A DNA stretch of 64,000 nt, taken from NCBI RefSeq assembly GCF_001422205.1, contig NZ_LMMJ01000001.1, positions 179,591-243,590 on the forward strand, written 5' to 3'. The notes below the pieces were generated by a model. That model was given only the letters and a program-made list of their open reading frames with translations. It did no database searches and was not told the origin of the DNA. The position numbers and the translations under genes are program-made. Below are positions 17,495 to 30,881 of this stretch, one piece after another. Position 1 is the stretch's first letter. Every line of letters begins with the position of its first letter. The DNA is from Curtobacterium sp. Leaf261 (GTDB lineage: Bacteria; Actinomycetota; Actinomycetes; Actinomycetales; Microbacteriaceae).

Positions 17495-18395
17495 GTCGCA
17501 CCGCACGGTGGTCGTCACCGGGGCGAGTGCCGGGCTCGGGTACTTCGCGTCCGAGCAGCTCGCGGCCGCCGGCCACCGCGTCGTGCTCGCCACGCGCAAC
17601 CCGACCAAAGCCCAGGCCGCCGACCGGAGCATCAGGGCGGTCGTTCCCGATGCGGACCTCGAGCACCTGCACATCGACCTCGCCGACCTCGACAGCGTGC
17701 GCGCCGCCGCCGACGCCCTCGCGGACCTCGGACCGGTCCACGCGGTGCTGAACAACGCCGGTGTCGTCGGCTCGGGCTCGCCGCAGACCACCGCGCAGGG
17801 CATCGAGCTGCAGTTCGGCACGAACCACATCGGGCACTTCGCCTGGACCGCTCGGATCCTCCCGCTCCTCGAGGCGACGGGCGGACGCGTGGTGCACCTC
17901 GGCAGCATCAGCCATCGCTGGGCGTGGCTCGACCAGGCGCGTCCCGAGCGGGCGCAGCCCTACGTCAACTACCTGCAGTACGCCAGGAGCAAGCTCGCCG
18001 TGATGCTCTTCGGGTTCGAGCTCGCGGAGCGCCTCGCCGACGCCGGTTCCCGTGTGTCGAGCGTCGTCGCTCATCCGGGCTTCTCGCTCGACACGCTCGC
18101 GCCGGCCCGTCCCGGAGTGCTCGCGACCACGCCGACCCCGGGATGGGTCCGAGCGGGCGAGCATCTCTGGGCGCAGGGCAAGGACGCGGGCGCCACCCCG
18201 CTCGTCCATGCCGCGGTCGGAGCCGGGGTCCGGTCGGGGGAGTACTGGGGTCCCGACGGGTGGATGCAACTCCGTGGGACGCCCGCGGTGGTGCCCGCGA
18301 AACCGCGCGCCCACGATCGGAACGTGGCCGCGCACCTGTGGACGGCGAGCGAGCGGCTGAGCGGCGTGCCGCTCGACCTCGGCACGCGCGGCTGA
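17484..18395 (+). CDS. Short-chain dehydrogenase/reductase
   Basis: A 303-residue SDR of the retinol-dehydrogenase-like type. The cofactor motif TGASAGLG (residues 11-18) with R36 (LATRNP) suggests NADP(H). NNAG is at about 91-94, the catalytic Ser in LGSIS at about 139, and the YxxxK pair in YARSK at about 165-169. The start codon overlaps the uvrB stop by 11 nt, so it is probably made from the same mRNA, although no repair role is known for this family. The substrate is unknown. A paired copy of the dispersed repeat follows the stop. Confidence 0.87.
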   Translation: MSAESHRTVVVTGASAGLGYFASEQLAAAGHRVVLATRNPTKAQAADRSIRAVVPDADLEHLHIDLADLDSVRAAADALADLGPVHAVLNNAGVVGSGSPQTTAQGIELQFGTNHIGHFAWTARILPLLEATGGRVVHLGSISHRWAWLDQARPERAQPYVNYLQYARSKLAVMLFGFELAERLADAGSRVSSVVAHPGFSLDTLAPARPGVLATTPTPGWVRAGEHLWAQGKDAGATPLVHAAVGAGVRSGEYWGPDGWMQLRGTPAVVPAKPRAHDRNVAAHLWTASERLSGVPLDLGTRG

Positions 18396-18431
18396 CGGCC
18401 GAGCCACCGACCCGTCCTCGCGCGTCCGCTC

Positions 18432-18479
18432 CGGACTGGAGGCCCGTGGCGGCGGTGATCCGTGCCTCCCGTCCGCCAC
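18432..18479. repeat. Dispersed repeat hairpin, paired copy, with a second nested stem
   Basis: CGGACTGGAGGC (18432-18443) pairs with GCCTCCCGTCCG (18464-18475) with one mismatch. An alternative stem GTGGCGG (18446-18452) with CCGCCAC (18473-18479) encloses a core GGTGATCCGTGCCTCCCGT that recurs at 56445-56463 inside different, but again complementary, arms. Lies between the SDR gene and uvrA. Confidence 0.75.
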
Positions 18480-18519
18480 TGGCGAACCGACCACCCGGCC
18501 GGATGTCGGCGGCGATCCG

Positions 18520-18525
18520 TAGACT
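18520..18525 (+). promoter_or_regulatory. -10 hexamer of a probable leaderless promoter for uvrA
   Basis: TAGACT ends 8 nt before the uvrA ATG (5 nt before an in-frame GTG at 18531). Confidence 0.55.
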
Positions 18526-18533
18526 CCTCGGTG

Positions 18534-21611
<3,078 letters not shown>

Positions 21612-23720
21612 GTGGCCGACACCGTCCCGTGGCGCCCGAAGGCCGGTGAGATCCCGACCGATCCCGGCGTGTACCGCTGGCGGAACGACAGCGGTCGCGT
21701 GCTCTACGTCGGCAAGGCGAAGAACCTGCGGGCCAGGCTCAGCAACTACTTCGCGCCGCTCCGGACCCTGCACGAGCGGACCCGGCGGATGGTGCTGTCG
21801 GCTTCGAGCGTCGAGTGGACCGTCGTCGGCAGCGAGATCGAGGCGCTCCAGCTCGAATACACCTGGATCAAGGAGTTCGATCCGCCGTTCAACGTCAAGT
21901 TCCGCGACGACAAGTCGTACCCGTACATGGCGATCACCCTCGGCGACGAGGCACCGCGCGTGATGGTCACGCGCAACCGGAAGATCAAGGGTGCCAAGTA
22001 CTTCGGCCCGTACCCGAAGATCTGGGCGGTGCACGACACCATCGACCTGATGATCAAGGTGTTCCCGATCCGCACCTGCTCGGACTCGAGCTACAAGAAC
22101 GCCATGGCGACCGGACGACCGTGCTTCCCGGGTCAGATCGGCAAGTGCGGCGGCCCGTGTTCCGGCAAGGTGTCGATCGACGAGCACCGCGCGATCGTCG
22201 AGGAGTTCGTACGGTTCATGAACTCGTACGACCGCAGCGTCATCACGCGCCTCCGGCAGCGGATGGCGGCGTCGGCGGACGCCATGGAGTTCGAGCAGGC
22301 GGCCAGGTTCCGTGACCAGGTCGGCGCCCTCGAGGCCGTGCTCGAGAAGAGTGCCGTCGTGCTCAAGGACTCGGTGGACCTCGATCTGTTCGGGATCGCG
22401 GAGGACGAGCTCGCCGCGGCGGTGCAGATGTTCACGGTGCGCGGTGGCCGCATCCGCGGTGTCCGTGGGTGGGTCGTCGACAAGGAGATCGACATCGCGA
22501 CCGGCGACCTCGTCGAGCAGATCGTGCAGGGCGTGTACGCCGGCGACGGCAACTCGCCGGGTGCGACGGGTGAGGAGCCCCCGCGCGAAGTCGTGGTGCC
22601 GGCGCTGCCGGAGGACGCTGATGCGCTCCAGGGGTGGCTCAGCGACCGTCGCGGTGGCCGCGGCACGAAGCTGAGCACCGCCCAGCGCGGGGACCGGGCG
22701 GGGCTGGCGAAGACCGCGGACCTCAACGCCAAGCAGGCGCTGATGCTCTACAAGACGAAGCGGTCGAGCGACTACACGACCCGCTCCGCGGCGCTCGCGG
22801 ACATCCAGGACGCCCTCGGGATGACCGAGGCTCCACTCCGCATGGAGTGCTACGACATCTCGCACCTGCAGGGCACGAACATCGTCGGGTCGATGGTGGT
22901 GTTCGAGGACGGCCTGCCCCGGAAGGACCAGTACCGGCGGTACACGATCGCCGAGTCACGGGACGACACGGACAGCATCTACCAGGTGCTGAGCAGGCGT
23001 CTCGCGCGCCTCGACGAGGACCCGGACGAGCCGCCGGCCCCCGACCCGACGAGCGTCGACGTCGTCGTCGACGAAGGGCCCAAGAAGAAGCGGTTCGCCT
23101 ACCGTCCACAGTTGCTCATCGTCGACGGCGGGCAGCCGCAGGTGGCCGCTGCGGCTCGGGCGTTCGCGGACGCCGGTGTCACGGACATCGCACTCGTCGG
23201 CATCGCGAAGCGCCTCGAGGAGCTCTGGCTCCCCGACGATGACTTCCCGGTGATCCTGCCCCGCAACTCCGAGGCGCTGTTCCTCATCCAGCGCATCCGC
23301 GACGAGGCGCACCGCTTCGCGATCACCCACCAGCGCACTCGGCGGAAGCGCGATCTCCGGTCGCAGCTGGCCGAGATCCCCGGGCTCGGGCCCACCCGCG
23401 TGAACGCACTGCTGAAGCACTTCGGGTCCGTCGCTCGGCTGCGGTCCGCGACGGCGGAGCAGATCGCCGAGGTGCCCGGGATCGGGACCGCGACGTCGAC
23501 CATGGTGCGGGATCGTCTCGCGACGCTCTCCGGTGCCGCGGTCGCGGCTGCGCAGGCGGCCGCGGTGGACGAGGGGACGGTCGCCGCCGACGGCGGGGTC
23601 GCCGCCGACGACGGTGCAGCGGACGGTCTGGAGGGACGGGGCGGCACCCACGCGCTCGTCACGGACTTGGACAGAGCGGAACCGACCACCTCGGAACTGG
23701 CGCCGTCGTCGCGGTCGTGA
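21612..23720 (+). CDS. uvrC: Excinuclease ABC subunit C
   Basis: A 702-residue nuclease that makes the 3' and then the 5' incision in nucleotide excision repair. The GIY-YIG domain is at about residues 14-92 ([20 protein letters not shown]), the UVR domain that binds UvrB at about 215-250, the RNase H-like 5' nuclease domain at about 390-560 ([20 protein letters not shown]), and tandem helix-hairpin-helix motifs at about 590-650 ([25 protein letters not shown]). The GTG start is immediately after the uvrA TAG, so coupling is very likely. The last ~50 residues are low complexity and include a degenerate copy of the dispersed repeat (23625-23640) read as GLEGR. Confidence 0.96.
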   Translation: MADTVPWRPKAGEIPTDPGVYRWRNDSGRVLYVGKAKNLRARLSNYFAPLRTLHERTRRMVLSASSVEWTVVGSEIEALQLEYTWIKEFDPPFNVKFRDDKSYPYMAITLGDEAPRVMVTRNRKIKGAKYFGPYPKIWAVHDTIDLMIKVFPIRTCSDSSYKNAMATGRPCFPGQIGKCGGPCSGKVSIDEHRAIVEEFVRFMNSYDRSVITRLRQRMAASADAMEFEQAARFRDQVGALEAVLEKSAVVLKDSVDLDLFGIAEDELAAAVQMFTVRGGRIRGVRGWVVDKEIDIATGDLVEQIVQGVYAGDGNSPGATGEEPPREVVVPALPEDADALQGWLSDRRGGRGTKLSTAQRGDRAGLAKTADLNAKQALMLYKTKRSSDYTTRSAALADIQDALGMTEAPLRMECYDISHLQGTNIVGSMVVFEDGLPRKDQYRRYTIAESRDDTDSIYQVLSRRLARLDEDPDEPPAPDPTSVDVVVDEGPKKKRFAYRPQLLIVDGGQPQVAAAARAFADAGVTDIALVGIAKRLEELWLPDDDFPVILPRNSEALFLIQRIRDEAHRFAITHQRTRRKRDLRSQLAEIPGLGPTRVNALLKHFGSVARLRSATAEQIAEVPGIGTATSTMVRDRLATLSGAAVAAAQAAAVDEGTVAADGGVAADDGAADGLEGRGGTHALVTDLDRAEPTTSELAPSSRS

Positions 23721-23802
23721 TCCGACCCTCCAGGCCGGTACGCGGTCGTGTCCGGGCGGCCGGTGAGGGTGAACGGCCGTCCTCGCGGTCGGTGTGAGCC
23801 GA

Positions 23803-23808
23803 TACCCT
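23803..23808 (+). promoter_or_regulatory. -10 hexamer of a probable leaderless promoter for rapZ
   Basis: TACCCT ends 7 nt before the rapZ ATG. Confidence 0.5.
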
Positions 23809-23815
23809 TGACGTC

Positions 23816-24700
23816 ATGACCGACGTCAGCAGCCCTCAGCACGACGTCCTGATCGTGACCGGCATGTCCGGGGCCGGCCGCTCGACGGTCGGCAAGGCAC
23901 TCGAGGACCTCGGCTGGTACGTCGTCGACAACCTGCCGACCCAGATGCTCGGGCCGCTGACCGACCTCGCCGACCGCGCGGGGGAGTCCCTGCCGAAGAT
24001 CGCGACGGTGGTCGACGTCCGGGGCGGGCGGTTCTTCACGGACCCCGAGGAGGCGGTCCAGCGGCTCCGTGCGAACACCTCCGCGCGGGTCCGCGTGCTG
24101 TTCCTCGAGGCGACGGACCAGGTGCTCGTTCGCCGGTTCGAGCAGGTGCGGCGTCCGCACCCCCTCCAGGCCGGCGACACCCTGCTCGACGGCATCGCCC
24201 GTGAGCGCACCAGGATGCTCGGGCTCCGTGAGGCGAGCGACATCATCATCGACACCTCGGACCTGAACATCCACCAGCTCGCGGCGTCGGTGACCGAGAA
24301 GTTCTCGGAGGACCGGTTCATGGGCGTCCAGGTGACGCTGATGAGCTTCGGGTTCAAGTACGGCCTGCCCGCGGACGCCGACATGGTGGGGGACGTCCGC
24401 TTCCTGCCGAACCCGTACTGGGTCCCGGAACTCCGGGGTTCGACCGGGCTCGACGCCCCGGTGTCCGACTTCGTCCTGGCCCAGGACGGGGCGCGCCTGT
24501 TCGTCGAGCGGTACGGCTCCGTGCTCGAGCCGGTGCTCGCCGGGTACCAGCGGGAGAACAAGAGACACGCTACGATCGCCATTGGCTGCACGGGCGGCAA
24601 GCACCGTTCCGTCGCCATCGTCGCCGAACTGGCGAGTCTCATCCGAGGAATGCCGAACGTGGCCGTGCGGGTCAAGAACCGCGACCTCGGCAGGGAGTGA
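23816..24700 (+). CDS. rapZ: RapZ-family P-loop nucleotide-binding protein
   Basis: A 294-residue member of the RapZ/YvcJ family. In E. coli RapZ is an adaptor that directs RNase E to the small RNA GlmZ; in Gram-positive bacteria the homologue YvcJ is a GTPase/ATPase of less clear role. Walker A is GMSGAGRS (residues 16-23). The C-terminal domain has the conserved [10 protein letters not shown] segment (about 256-265). It precedes whiA, as in most Actinobacteria, but the gene yvcK that often lies between them is not present here: only a 137-bp repeat-bearing gap follows. Confidence 0.93.
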   Translation: MTDVSSPQHDVLIVTGMSGAGRSTVGKALEDLGWYVVDNLPTQMLGPLTDLADRAGESLPKIATVVDVRGGRFFTDPEEAVQRLRANTSARVRVLFLEATDQVLVRRFEQVRRPHPLQAGDTLLDGIARERTRMLGLREASDIIIDTSDLNIHQLAASVTEKFSEDRFMGVQVTLMSFGFKYGLPADADMVGDVRFLPNPYWVPELRGSTGLDAPVSDFVLAQDGARLFVERYGSVLEPVLAGYQRENKRHATIAIGCTGGKHRSVAIVAELASLIRGMPNVAVRVKNRDLGRE

Positions 24701-24728
24701 GCAACCCTCCCGCGCCGATGCCCTCATC

Positions 24729-24815
24729 GGGGCAGCACCCGCCCGCCAGGGCAGCACCCGCCCCCACCGGGGCACCCGCCCCCACCGGGGCACCCGCCCC
24801 CACCCGGGGCACCAC
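24729..24815. repeat. 18-20-bp GC-rich tandem repeat between rapZ and whiA
   Basis: About 4.5 copies of a unit close to GGGGCACCCGCCCCCACC; the first two copies carry a 2-bp insertion (GGGGCAGCACCCGCC type). If translated in the whiA frame it reads APAPTG repeats, but whiA homologues begin downstream, so it is treated as non-coding. Confidence 0.85.
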
Positions 24816-24837
24816 CCCGAACGGAAGGAATGATGCA

Positions 24838-25818
24838 TTGCCGTTGACTGCCGAGGTCAAGGACGAGCTGGCTCGCGTCGTCGTGAACCGCAACACGGTC
24901 CGCGCCGCCGAACTGAGCTGCGTCCTCCGGTTCGCCGGGGGACTGCACGTCATCTCGGGCAGGATCGCGGTGGAGGTCGAGCTCGACACCCGCATCATCG
25001 TGCACCGCGTGCGGAAGGACCTCGCCGAGCTCTACGGTGTGCGGAGCGAGGCGAGCATCGGGTCGTCCGCGTCGGCGCGTCGTGGCACCAGGTACCTGGT
25101 CCGCGTGCTCGAGGCCGGCGAGACCCTCGCACGACAGACCGGGCTCATGGACGCCAGGCGTCGGCCGGTCCGTGGCCTGCCGAACCGGCTCACCACGGGC
25201 AACCGTGAGGACCTCGCCGCGATCTGGCGCGGGGCGTTCCTGGCGAGCGGCACCCTCACCGACCCGGGTCGGGCCGCCGCACTCGAGGTCACCTGCCCCG
25301 GCAACGAGGCGGCGATGGCCCTCGTCGGCGCCGCCTCGCGTCTCGGCGTCGCCGCGAAGAGCCGTGAGGTCCGTGGTGTGCACCGTGTCGTCATCCGCGA
25401 CGGCGAGGCCATCGGCCAGATGCTCACGGTCATGGGCGCTGCGCGGTGCACGGCCGAGTGGGAGGAGCTCCGTCAGCGGCGCGAGGTCCGGGCCACCGCG
25501 AACCGGCTCGTGAACTTCGACGACGCCAACCTCCGCCGTTCCGCACAGGCCGCCGTCGCCGCCTGCGCCCGGGTCGAGCGCGCGATGGAGATCCTCGCCG
25601 ACGACGTCCCCGAGCACCTCCGCTACGCCGGGTCCCTGCGACTGGCGCACCGCGATGCGAGCCTCGACGAACTCGGGCAGCACGCGGACCCGCCCATGAC
25701 GAAGGACGCGATCGCCGGCCGGATCCGTCGCCTGCTCGCGATGGCCGACAAGAAGGCCTCCGACCTCGGCATCCCCGGGACCGACGCCAACCTCCCCGAC
25801 GACCTCGACGAGGACTGA
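24838..25818 (+). CDS. whiA: WhiA DNA-binding protein
   Basis: A 326-residue protein with an N-terminal domain related to LAGLIDADG homing endonucleases and a C-terminal helix-turn-helix. In Streptomyces WhiA, with WhiB, controls sporulation and cell-division genes; in non-sporulating Gram-positives it affects division and chromosome segregation. The TTG start is chosen because the family's conserved N-terminus (LTAEVKDEL) begins there and GGAAGGA lies 8 nt upstream. An open frame continues upstream through the tandem repeats to 24697, overlapping rapZ, and could give a 47-residue extension if used. The fold is complete and the length is normal. Confidence 0.93.
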   Translation: MPLTAEVKDELARVVVNRNTVRAAELSCVLRFAGGLHVISGRIAVEVELDTRIIVHRVRKDLAELYGVRSEASIGSSASARRGTRYLVRVLEAGETLARQTGLMDARRRPVRGLPNRLTTGNREDLAAIWRGAFLASGTLTDPGRAAALEVTCPGNEAAMALVGAASRLGVAAKSREVRGVHRVVIRDGEAIGQMLTVMGAARCTAEWEELRQRREVRATANRLVNFDDANLRRSAQAAVAACARVERAMEILADDVPEHLRYAGSLRLAHRDASLDELGQHADPPMTKDAIAGRIRRLLAMADKKASDLGIPGTDANLPDDLDED

Positions 25819-25883
25819 CACCTCGTCCGCGACGCTCGTCCACAGGCGGTCGTCGCATTCGCGGTCCCGTCGCACGCGACTGC

Positions 25884-25889
25884 TACTGT
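25884..25889 (+). promoter_or_regulatory. Candidate -10 of the gap-pgk-tpiA operon
   Basis: TACTGT about 130 nt upstream of gap. No convincing -35 at standard spacing. The 203-bp leader region also holds a 12-bp direct repeat ATCGTCCACCAC at 25914-25925 and 25945-25956. Confidence 0.35.
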
Positions 25890-25945
25890 CGATGCGACGG
25901 CGTCCAGGCGCGTATCGTCCACCACGGCACGCACCACAGCGGTGA

Positions 25946-27025
<1,080 letters not shown>

Positions 27026-27051
27026 CCCACGATCGGGACACCAACCGCACC

Positions 27052-28269
27052 ATGACACTCCGCACCCTCGAGGACCTCGGTGATCTCACCGGCAAGCGCG
27101 TCGTCGTCCGCTGTGACCTGAACGTCCCGCTCAAGGACGGCGTCATCACCGACGACGGCCGCGTGCGCGCGTCGCTCGGCACGCTCAACACGCTGATCAA
27201 CTCCGGCGCCCGCGTCGTCGTCATCTCCCACCTGGGACGCCCGGACGGCACGCCCGCGCCGGAGTACAGCCTGGCGCCGGTCGCCCAGCGGCTCTCCGAG
27301 CTCCTGGGCAAGGGCGTCGCGTTCTGCGGCGAGACCGTCGGCGACGACGCGACCGCCGCGGCCGAGGCCCTCGAGGACGGGGACGTCCTGGTGCTCGAGA
27401 ACCTCCGCTTCAACCCGGAGGAGACCTCGAAGGACGCCGACGTCAGGACCGGCTTCGCCGGGCGGCTCGCTGCCCTCGGGGACGCCTTCGTGTCCGACGG
27501 CTTCGGCGTCGTGCACCGGAAGCAGGCGAGCGTCTACGAGCTCGCGGGTGCGCTCCCGAGTGCCGCCGGCCAGCTCATCGAGCAGGAGCTCGGCGTCCTC
27601 GAACGGCTCACGAAGACCCCGGAGCGGCCGTACACCGTCGTGCTCGGCGGGTCCAAGGTCAGCGACAAGCTCGGTGTGATCGACCATCTGCTCCCGCAGG
27701 TCGACACCCTGTGCATCGGTGGCGGGATGCTGTTCACGTTCCTCGCCGCGCAGGGGCACGCCGTCGGCAAGTCCCTCCTCGAGCAGGACCAGCTGGACGT
27801 CGTCCGCGAGTACCTCTCCCGCGCAGGAGAACTCGGCGTGACGATCAACCTGCCGACCGACGTCGTCGTCGCGTCCGCCTTCTCGGCCGACGCGGACCAC
27901 GAGACCGTCCCAGCGGACGGTATCGAGACGGCGTCGTTCGGTGCGGACGGCATCGGCCTCGACATCGGGCCGGAGACGGCGGCGCGCTTCGCGAAGGCCG
28001 TCAGCGGGTCCAAGACGGTGTTCTGGAACGGCCCGATGGGCGTGTTCGAGTTCCCGGCGTTCGCCGCCGGCACCAAGACCGTCGCGCAGGCTCTGATCGA
28101 GGTCGACGGACTCGGCGTCGTCGGTGGCGGTGACTCCGCGGCCGCAGTCCGGTCGCTCGGGTTCTCGGACGACCAGTTCGGGCACATCTCGACCGGTGGC
28201 GGGGCCAGCCTCGAGTTCCTCGAGGGCAAGAGCCTCCCCGGTCTGCAAGCACTCGGATGGGAATCATGA
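27052..28269 (+). CDS. pgk: Phosphoglycerate kinase
   Basis: A 405-residue glycolytic enzyme making ATP from 1,3-bisphosphoglycerate. Visible family segments are RCDLNVPL (substrate-binding, about 19-26), SHLGRP (about 60), the conserved [23 protein letters not shown] and the C-terminal nucleotide-binding GGGDSAAAV. The ATG at 27052 begins the conserved N-terminal domain. Its stop overlaps the tpiA start (ATGA), so translation is coupled. Confidence 0.97.
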   Translation: MTLRTLEDLGDLTGKRVVVRCDLNVPLKDGVITDDGRVRASLGTLNTLINSGARVVVISHLGRPDGTPAPEYSLAPVAQRLSELLGKGVAFCGETVGDDATAAAEALEDGDVLVLENLRFNPEETSKDADVRTGFAGRLAALGDAFVSDGFGVVHRKQASVYELAGALPSAAGQLIEQELGVLERLTKTPERPYTVVLGGSKVSDKLGVIDHLLPQVDTLCIGGGMLFTFLAAQGHAVGKSLLEQDQLDVVREYLSRAGELGVTINLPTDVVVASAFSADADHETVPADGIETASFGADGIGLDIGPETAARFAKAVSGSKTVFWNGPMGVFEFPAFAAGTKTVAQALIEVDGLGVVGGGDSAAAVRSLGFSDDQFGHISTGGGASLEFLEGKSLPGLQALGWES

Positions 28270-29045
28270 GCCGCACACCCCTAATCGCCGGCAACTGGAA
28301 GATGAACCTGGACCACCTCCAGGCCATCGCCACCGTCCAGAAGCTCGCGTGGACCCTGAAGGACGCGCGCCACGACTTCGACGACGTCGAGGTCGCGGTG
28401 TTCCCGCCGTTCACCGACCTGCGCAGCGTGCAGACGCTCATCTCCGCGGACAAGCTCCCGATCCGCTTCGGCGGCCAGGACGTCTCGCGGTACGCCTCCG
28501 GCGCCTACACGGGTGAGATCAGCGGGGCGTTCCTCGCCGCACTCGACGCCGCGTACGTCATCGTCGGGCACTCCGAGCGTCGCATGATGCATGCGGAGAC
28601 CGACCAGATCGTCGCCGAGAAGACCGCCGCGGCTGTCCAGCACGGTGTCGTGCCGGTCGTCTGCGTCGGTGAGACGTCCGAGGACCGCGAGTCCCGCGGT
28701 GCCGGTGTCGTGCCGGTCGAGCAGCTGCAGGTCGTCCTCGACGCCGTGCAGCCCGCGGAGATCGTCGTGGCCTACGAGCCGGTCTGGGCGATCGGCTCCG
28801 GCCAGGCCGCGACGCCCGATCAGGCGCAGGAGGACTGCGGGGCACTCCGCCGTGCGATCGCCGGTGCGTGGGGCGACGAGGCGGCGACGGCGACCCGGGT
28901 GCTGTATGGCGGCTCGGTCAAGTCGGGCAACATCGCCGGCTTCATGCGGGAGCCGGACATCGACGGCGCGCTCGTTGGTGGTGCGAGTCTCGACGTGGCG
29001 GAGTTCGCCGCGATCGCTCGCTTCCGCCAGCACGTCGGACTCTGA
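28266..29045 (+). CDS. tpiA: Triosephosphate isomerase
   Basis: A 259-residue TIM-barrel enzyme interconverting dihydroxyacetone phosphate and glyceraldehyde 3-phosphate. Catalytic residues are clear: Asn/Lys in GNWKMN (residues 9-14), His in VGHSERR (about 102) and Glu in [10 protein letters not shown] (about 174). The ATG at 28266 overlaps the pgk stop; an in-frame ATG nine bases upstream (28257) is the alternative. A hairpin follows the stop. Confidence 0.96.
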   Translation: MSRTPLIAGNWKMNLDHLQAIATVQKLAWTLKDARHDFDDVEVAVFPPFTDLRSVQTLISADKLPIRFGGQDVSRYASGAYTGEISGAFLAALDAAYVIVGHSERRMMHAETDQIVAEKTAAAVQHGVVPVVCVGETSEDRESRGAGVVPVEQLQVVLDAVQPAEIVVAYEPVWAIGSGQAATPDQAQEDCGALRRAIAGAWGDEAATATRVLYGGSVKSGNIAGFMREPDIDGALVGGASLDVAEFAAIARFRQHVGL

Positions 29046-29060
29046 CCGACCAGATCATCG

Positions 29061-29085
29061 GGCGGTCCCGGACCTCGGGGCCGCC
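29061..29085 (+). terminator. Terminator-like hairpin after tpiA
   Basis: GGCGGTCCCG (29061-29070) pairs with CGGGGCCGCC (29076-29085) with one G-U pair and a 5-nt loop, 16 nt after the tpiA stop. No U tract follows. A second small hairpin CTGCGG-GGAA-CCGCAG sits at 29119-29134. Confidence 0.6.
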
Positions 29086-29170
29086 TGTACCGGTCGTGCG
29101 AACGACGGAGCACACCTCCTGCGGGGAACCGCAGTTCGGGGGAGTGGCCTCCGGCGCCCGCGCGAACCGG

Positions 29171-29176
29171 TATACT
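29171..29176 (+). promoter_or_regulatory. -10 of the secG-rbpA promoter
   Basis: TATACT, the best -10 match in the window, 30 nt before the secG GTG. The -35 region is weak. A Shine-Dalgarno sequence GAAAGG lies before secG, so this transcript has a normal leader. Confidence 0.7.
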
Positions 29177-29206
29177 CATACGGCTGACTGACACGAAAGG
29201 TTTGGC

Positions 29207-29458
29207 GTGGTCATTCTCCAGGTCGTCCTGCAGCTTGTGCTCGGAATCACGAGCCTCCTGCTGACATTGCTCATTCTCCTGCACCGCGGTCGCGGCGGCG
29301 GACTCTCCGACATGTTCGGTGGTGGTGTGACGAGCAACCTCGGTGCATCCGGGGTAGCCGAACGCAACCTCAACAGGATCACGGTGATCCTCGGGCTGGT
29401 GTGGATCATCTCCATCATCGTGCTCGGGCTCATCGCCAAGTTCACAGCGGGGAGCTGA
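29207..29458 (+). CDS. secG: Preprotein translocase subunit SecG
   Basis: An 83-residue membrane protein of the SecYEG channel. Two hydrophobic segments (about 2-22 and 58-78) flank a Gly-rich cytosolic loop with RGRGGGLSDMFGGG, the family hallmark. The GTG start follows GAAAGG. Position downstream of tpiA matches most bacteria with this cluster. Confidence 0.95.
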   Translation: MVILQVVLQLVLGITSLLLTLLILLHRGRGGGLSDMFGGGVTSNLGASGVAERNLNRITVILGLVWIISIIVLGLIAKFTAGS

Positions 29459-29463
29459 ACCAG

Positions 29464-29832
29464 ATGGCATCCGGAGGCAGTGCAATCCGTGGGTCGCGCG
29501 TCGGCGCTGGCCCCATGGGGGAACAGGATCGCGGGATCCAGGCGGATCGTGTCGCAATCTCGTACTGGGACGCACTCGGCAACGAGACCGTCCGGTACTT
29601 CGCCGCGGGACTCCCCGACGACGAGATCCCCGAGACGATCGACTCCCCGTCGACCGGGCTCCCCGCCGGCCGCGACAAGGCGAACCCGCCGAACGTCGCG
29701 AAGACCGAGCCCTACAAGACGCACCTCGCGTACGTCAAGGAACGTCGGACTGAGCAAGAGGCCGAACAGCTCCTCGAAGAGGCGCTCCAGCAGCTCCGTG
29801 CACGTCGCGGAACGGTGAGGTCCGCGGACTGA
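29464..29832 (+). CDS. rbpA: RNA polymerase-binding protein RbpA
   Basis: A 122-residue actinobacterial transcription factor that binds the principal sigma factor and RNA polymerase and stabilises the open promoter complex. The conserved blocks IRGSRVGAGPMGE and RVAISYWDALGNETVRYFAA are present; the first carries the basic linker that contacts promoter DNA. The C-terminal part (about 80-120) is the sigma-interacting helix region. The ATG is 3 nt after the secG stop region, so the two are co-transcribed. A strong terminator follows. Confidence 0.93.
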   Translation: MASGGSAIRGSRVGAGPMGEQDRGIQADRVAISYWDALGNETVRYFAAGLPDDEIPETIDSPSTGLPAGRDKANPPNVAKTEPYKTHLAYVKERRTEQEAEQLLEEALQQLRARRGTVRSAD

Positions 29833-29848
29833 TCGTCGAAGCGTGAAC

Positions 29849-29876
29849 AGGCCCGGTACCGCACGGTACCGGGCCT
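29849..29876 (+). terminator. Intrinsic terminator after rbpA
   Basis: Perfect 12-bp arms AGGCCCGGTACC and AGGTACCGGGCCT-type complement with a 4-nt loop, followed by TCTG, 16 nt after the rbpA stop. Confidence 0.85.
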
Positions 29877-29947
29877 TCTGCGTGCGCGGCGGTGGACGTC
29901 CGTCTGGGAGCGGGCGGTCCGGACGGACTCACCAGGGTGACCATGCA

Positions 29948-29991
29948 CAGACGGGAGGCGCAGTGCCAGCTGGCACCGCGCCTCCCGTCTG
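29948..29991. repeat. Dispersed repeat hairpin, paired CGGGAGG variant
   Basis: CAGACGGGAGGCG (29948-29960) and its complement (29979-29991) enclose a perfect 14-bp palindrome GTGCCAGCTGGCAC; only one mismatch interrupts the 22-bp arms. Lies between the convergent rbpA and pgl genes. The central CCAGCTGG is shared with the element at 45564. Confidence 0.85.
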
Positions 29992-30002
29992 TCTGTCTGT
30001 GC

Positions 30003-30773
30003 TCAGTACGTCGAGGCGATCAGGTTCTCCGGAACGTCGCGCGCGGCGTCCTCGTCGACGAAGAAGACCGTGCGCTTGCGGCCCTGCACGCCGCCGACCG
30101 GGACCTCGTCCACCGACGCGCCGGCGAGGGCGAGGCCGAGGACTGAGGCCTTCTCGGCGCCCGAGAGGATGACCCAGACGCGCTGCGAGGCGTTGATGAC
30201 CGGGTAGGTGACCGTGAGGCGGAGTGGCGGCGGCTTCGGGGAGTTGTCGACCGGCACGACGCTGGCGTCCTTGACGGACAGCTGCGCGAACTCCGGGAAG
30301 AGCGAGGCGGTGTGGCCGTCCGGCCCGACGCCGAGCAGCGTGATGTCGAAGCTCGGTGCGAGCGCGCCCTCCTTGGCCGCGGTGAGGAGCTCGTCGGCGT
30401 AGGCCTTCGCGCCCTCCTCGATCGACAGTCCGGCATCGCTCGCCGGCATCCGGTGGATGTTCTCGGCGGGGATCGACACCTTGTCGAAGAAGTCGGTCTG
30501 GGTGCCGGTGTCGTTCCGGTCCGCGTCGCCAGCAGGGACCCATCGCTCGTCGACCCACCAGACGTGCACCTTGGACCAGTCGACGCTCTCGCTCGCGGGG
30601 GAGTCGCCGATGTCCTTCAGCACGAGGGTCGACACCGATCCGCCGCTGATCGCGATGGACGCCTGGCCCTGCTCGTCGATCACGTCGATGATCTTGGTGA
30701 TGAACCGCGCGGCGACGGATGCACCGAGGGAGGGCTTGTCGTGGTGCACCAGCACCCGTCGTTCGTTGGTCAC
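30003..30773 (-). CDS. pgl: 6-phosphogluconolactonase
   Basis: A 256-residue enzyme of the GlcN6P-isomerase/6PGL fold that hydrolyses 6-phosphogluconolactone, the product of Zwf. Family segments are SGGSV (about 44-48), VHVWWVDERWVP (about 69-80) and GVGPDGHTASLFP (about 147-159). The GTG start lies 108 nt downstream of the opcA stop on the same strand, so it may be expressed with the pentose phosphate operon or separately. Confidence 0.94.
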   Translation of the reverse strand: MTNERRVLVHHDKPSLGASVAARFITKIIDVIDEQGQASIAISGGSVSTLVLKDIGDSPASESVDWSKVHVWWVDERWVPAGDADRNDTGTQTDFFDKVSIPAENIHRMPASDAGLSIEEGAKAYADELLTAAKEGALAPSFDITLLGVGPDGHTASLFPEFAQLSVKDASVVPVDNSPKPPPLRLTVTYPVINASQRVWVILSGAEKASVLGLALAGASVDEVPVGGVQGRKRTVFFVDEDAARDVPENLIASTY

Positions 30774-30881
30774 GTGTCTCCAGTGTTCGATGCAGCTGGT
30801 GCAGGGTCGCTCAGCCGCTGGTTCAGGGTCATGCTCCGGGCGTACTCGAGCCCGAGGTGGTGCTGCCGACCGCGGGTTCGG

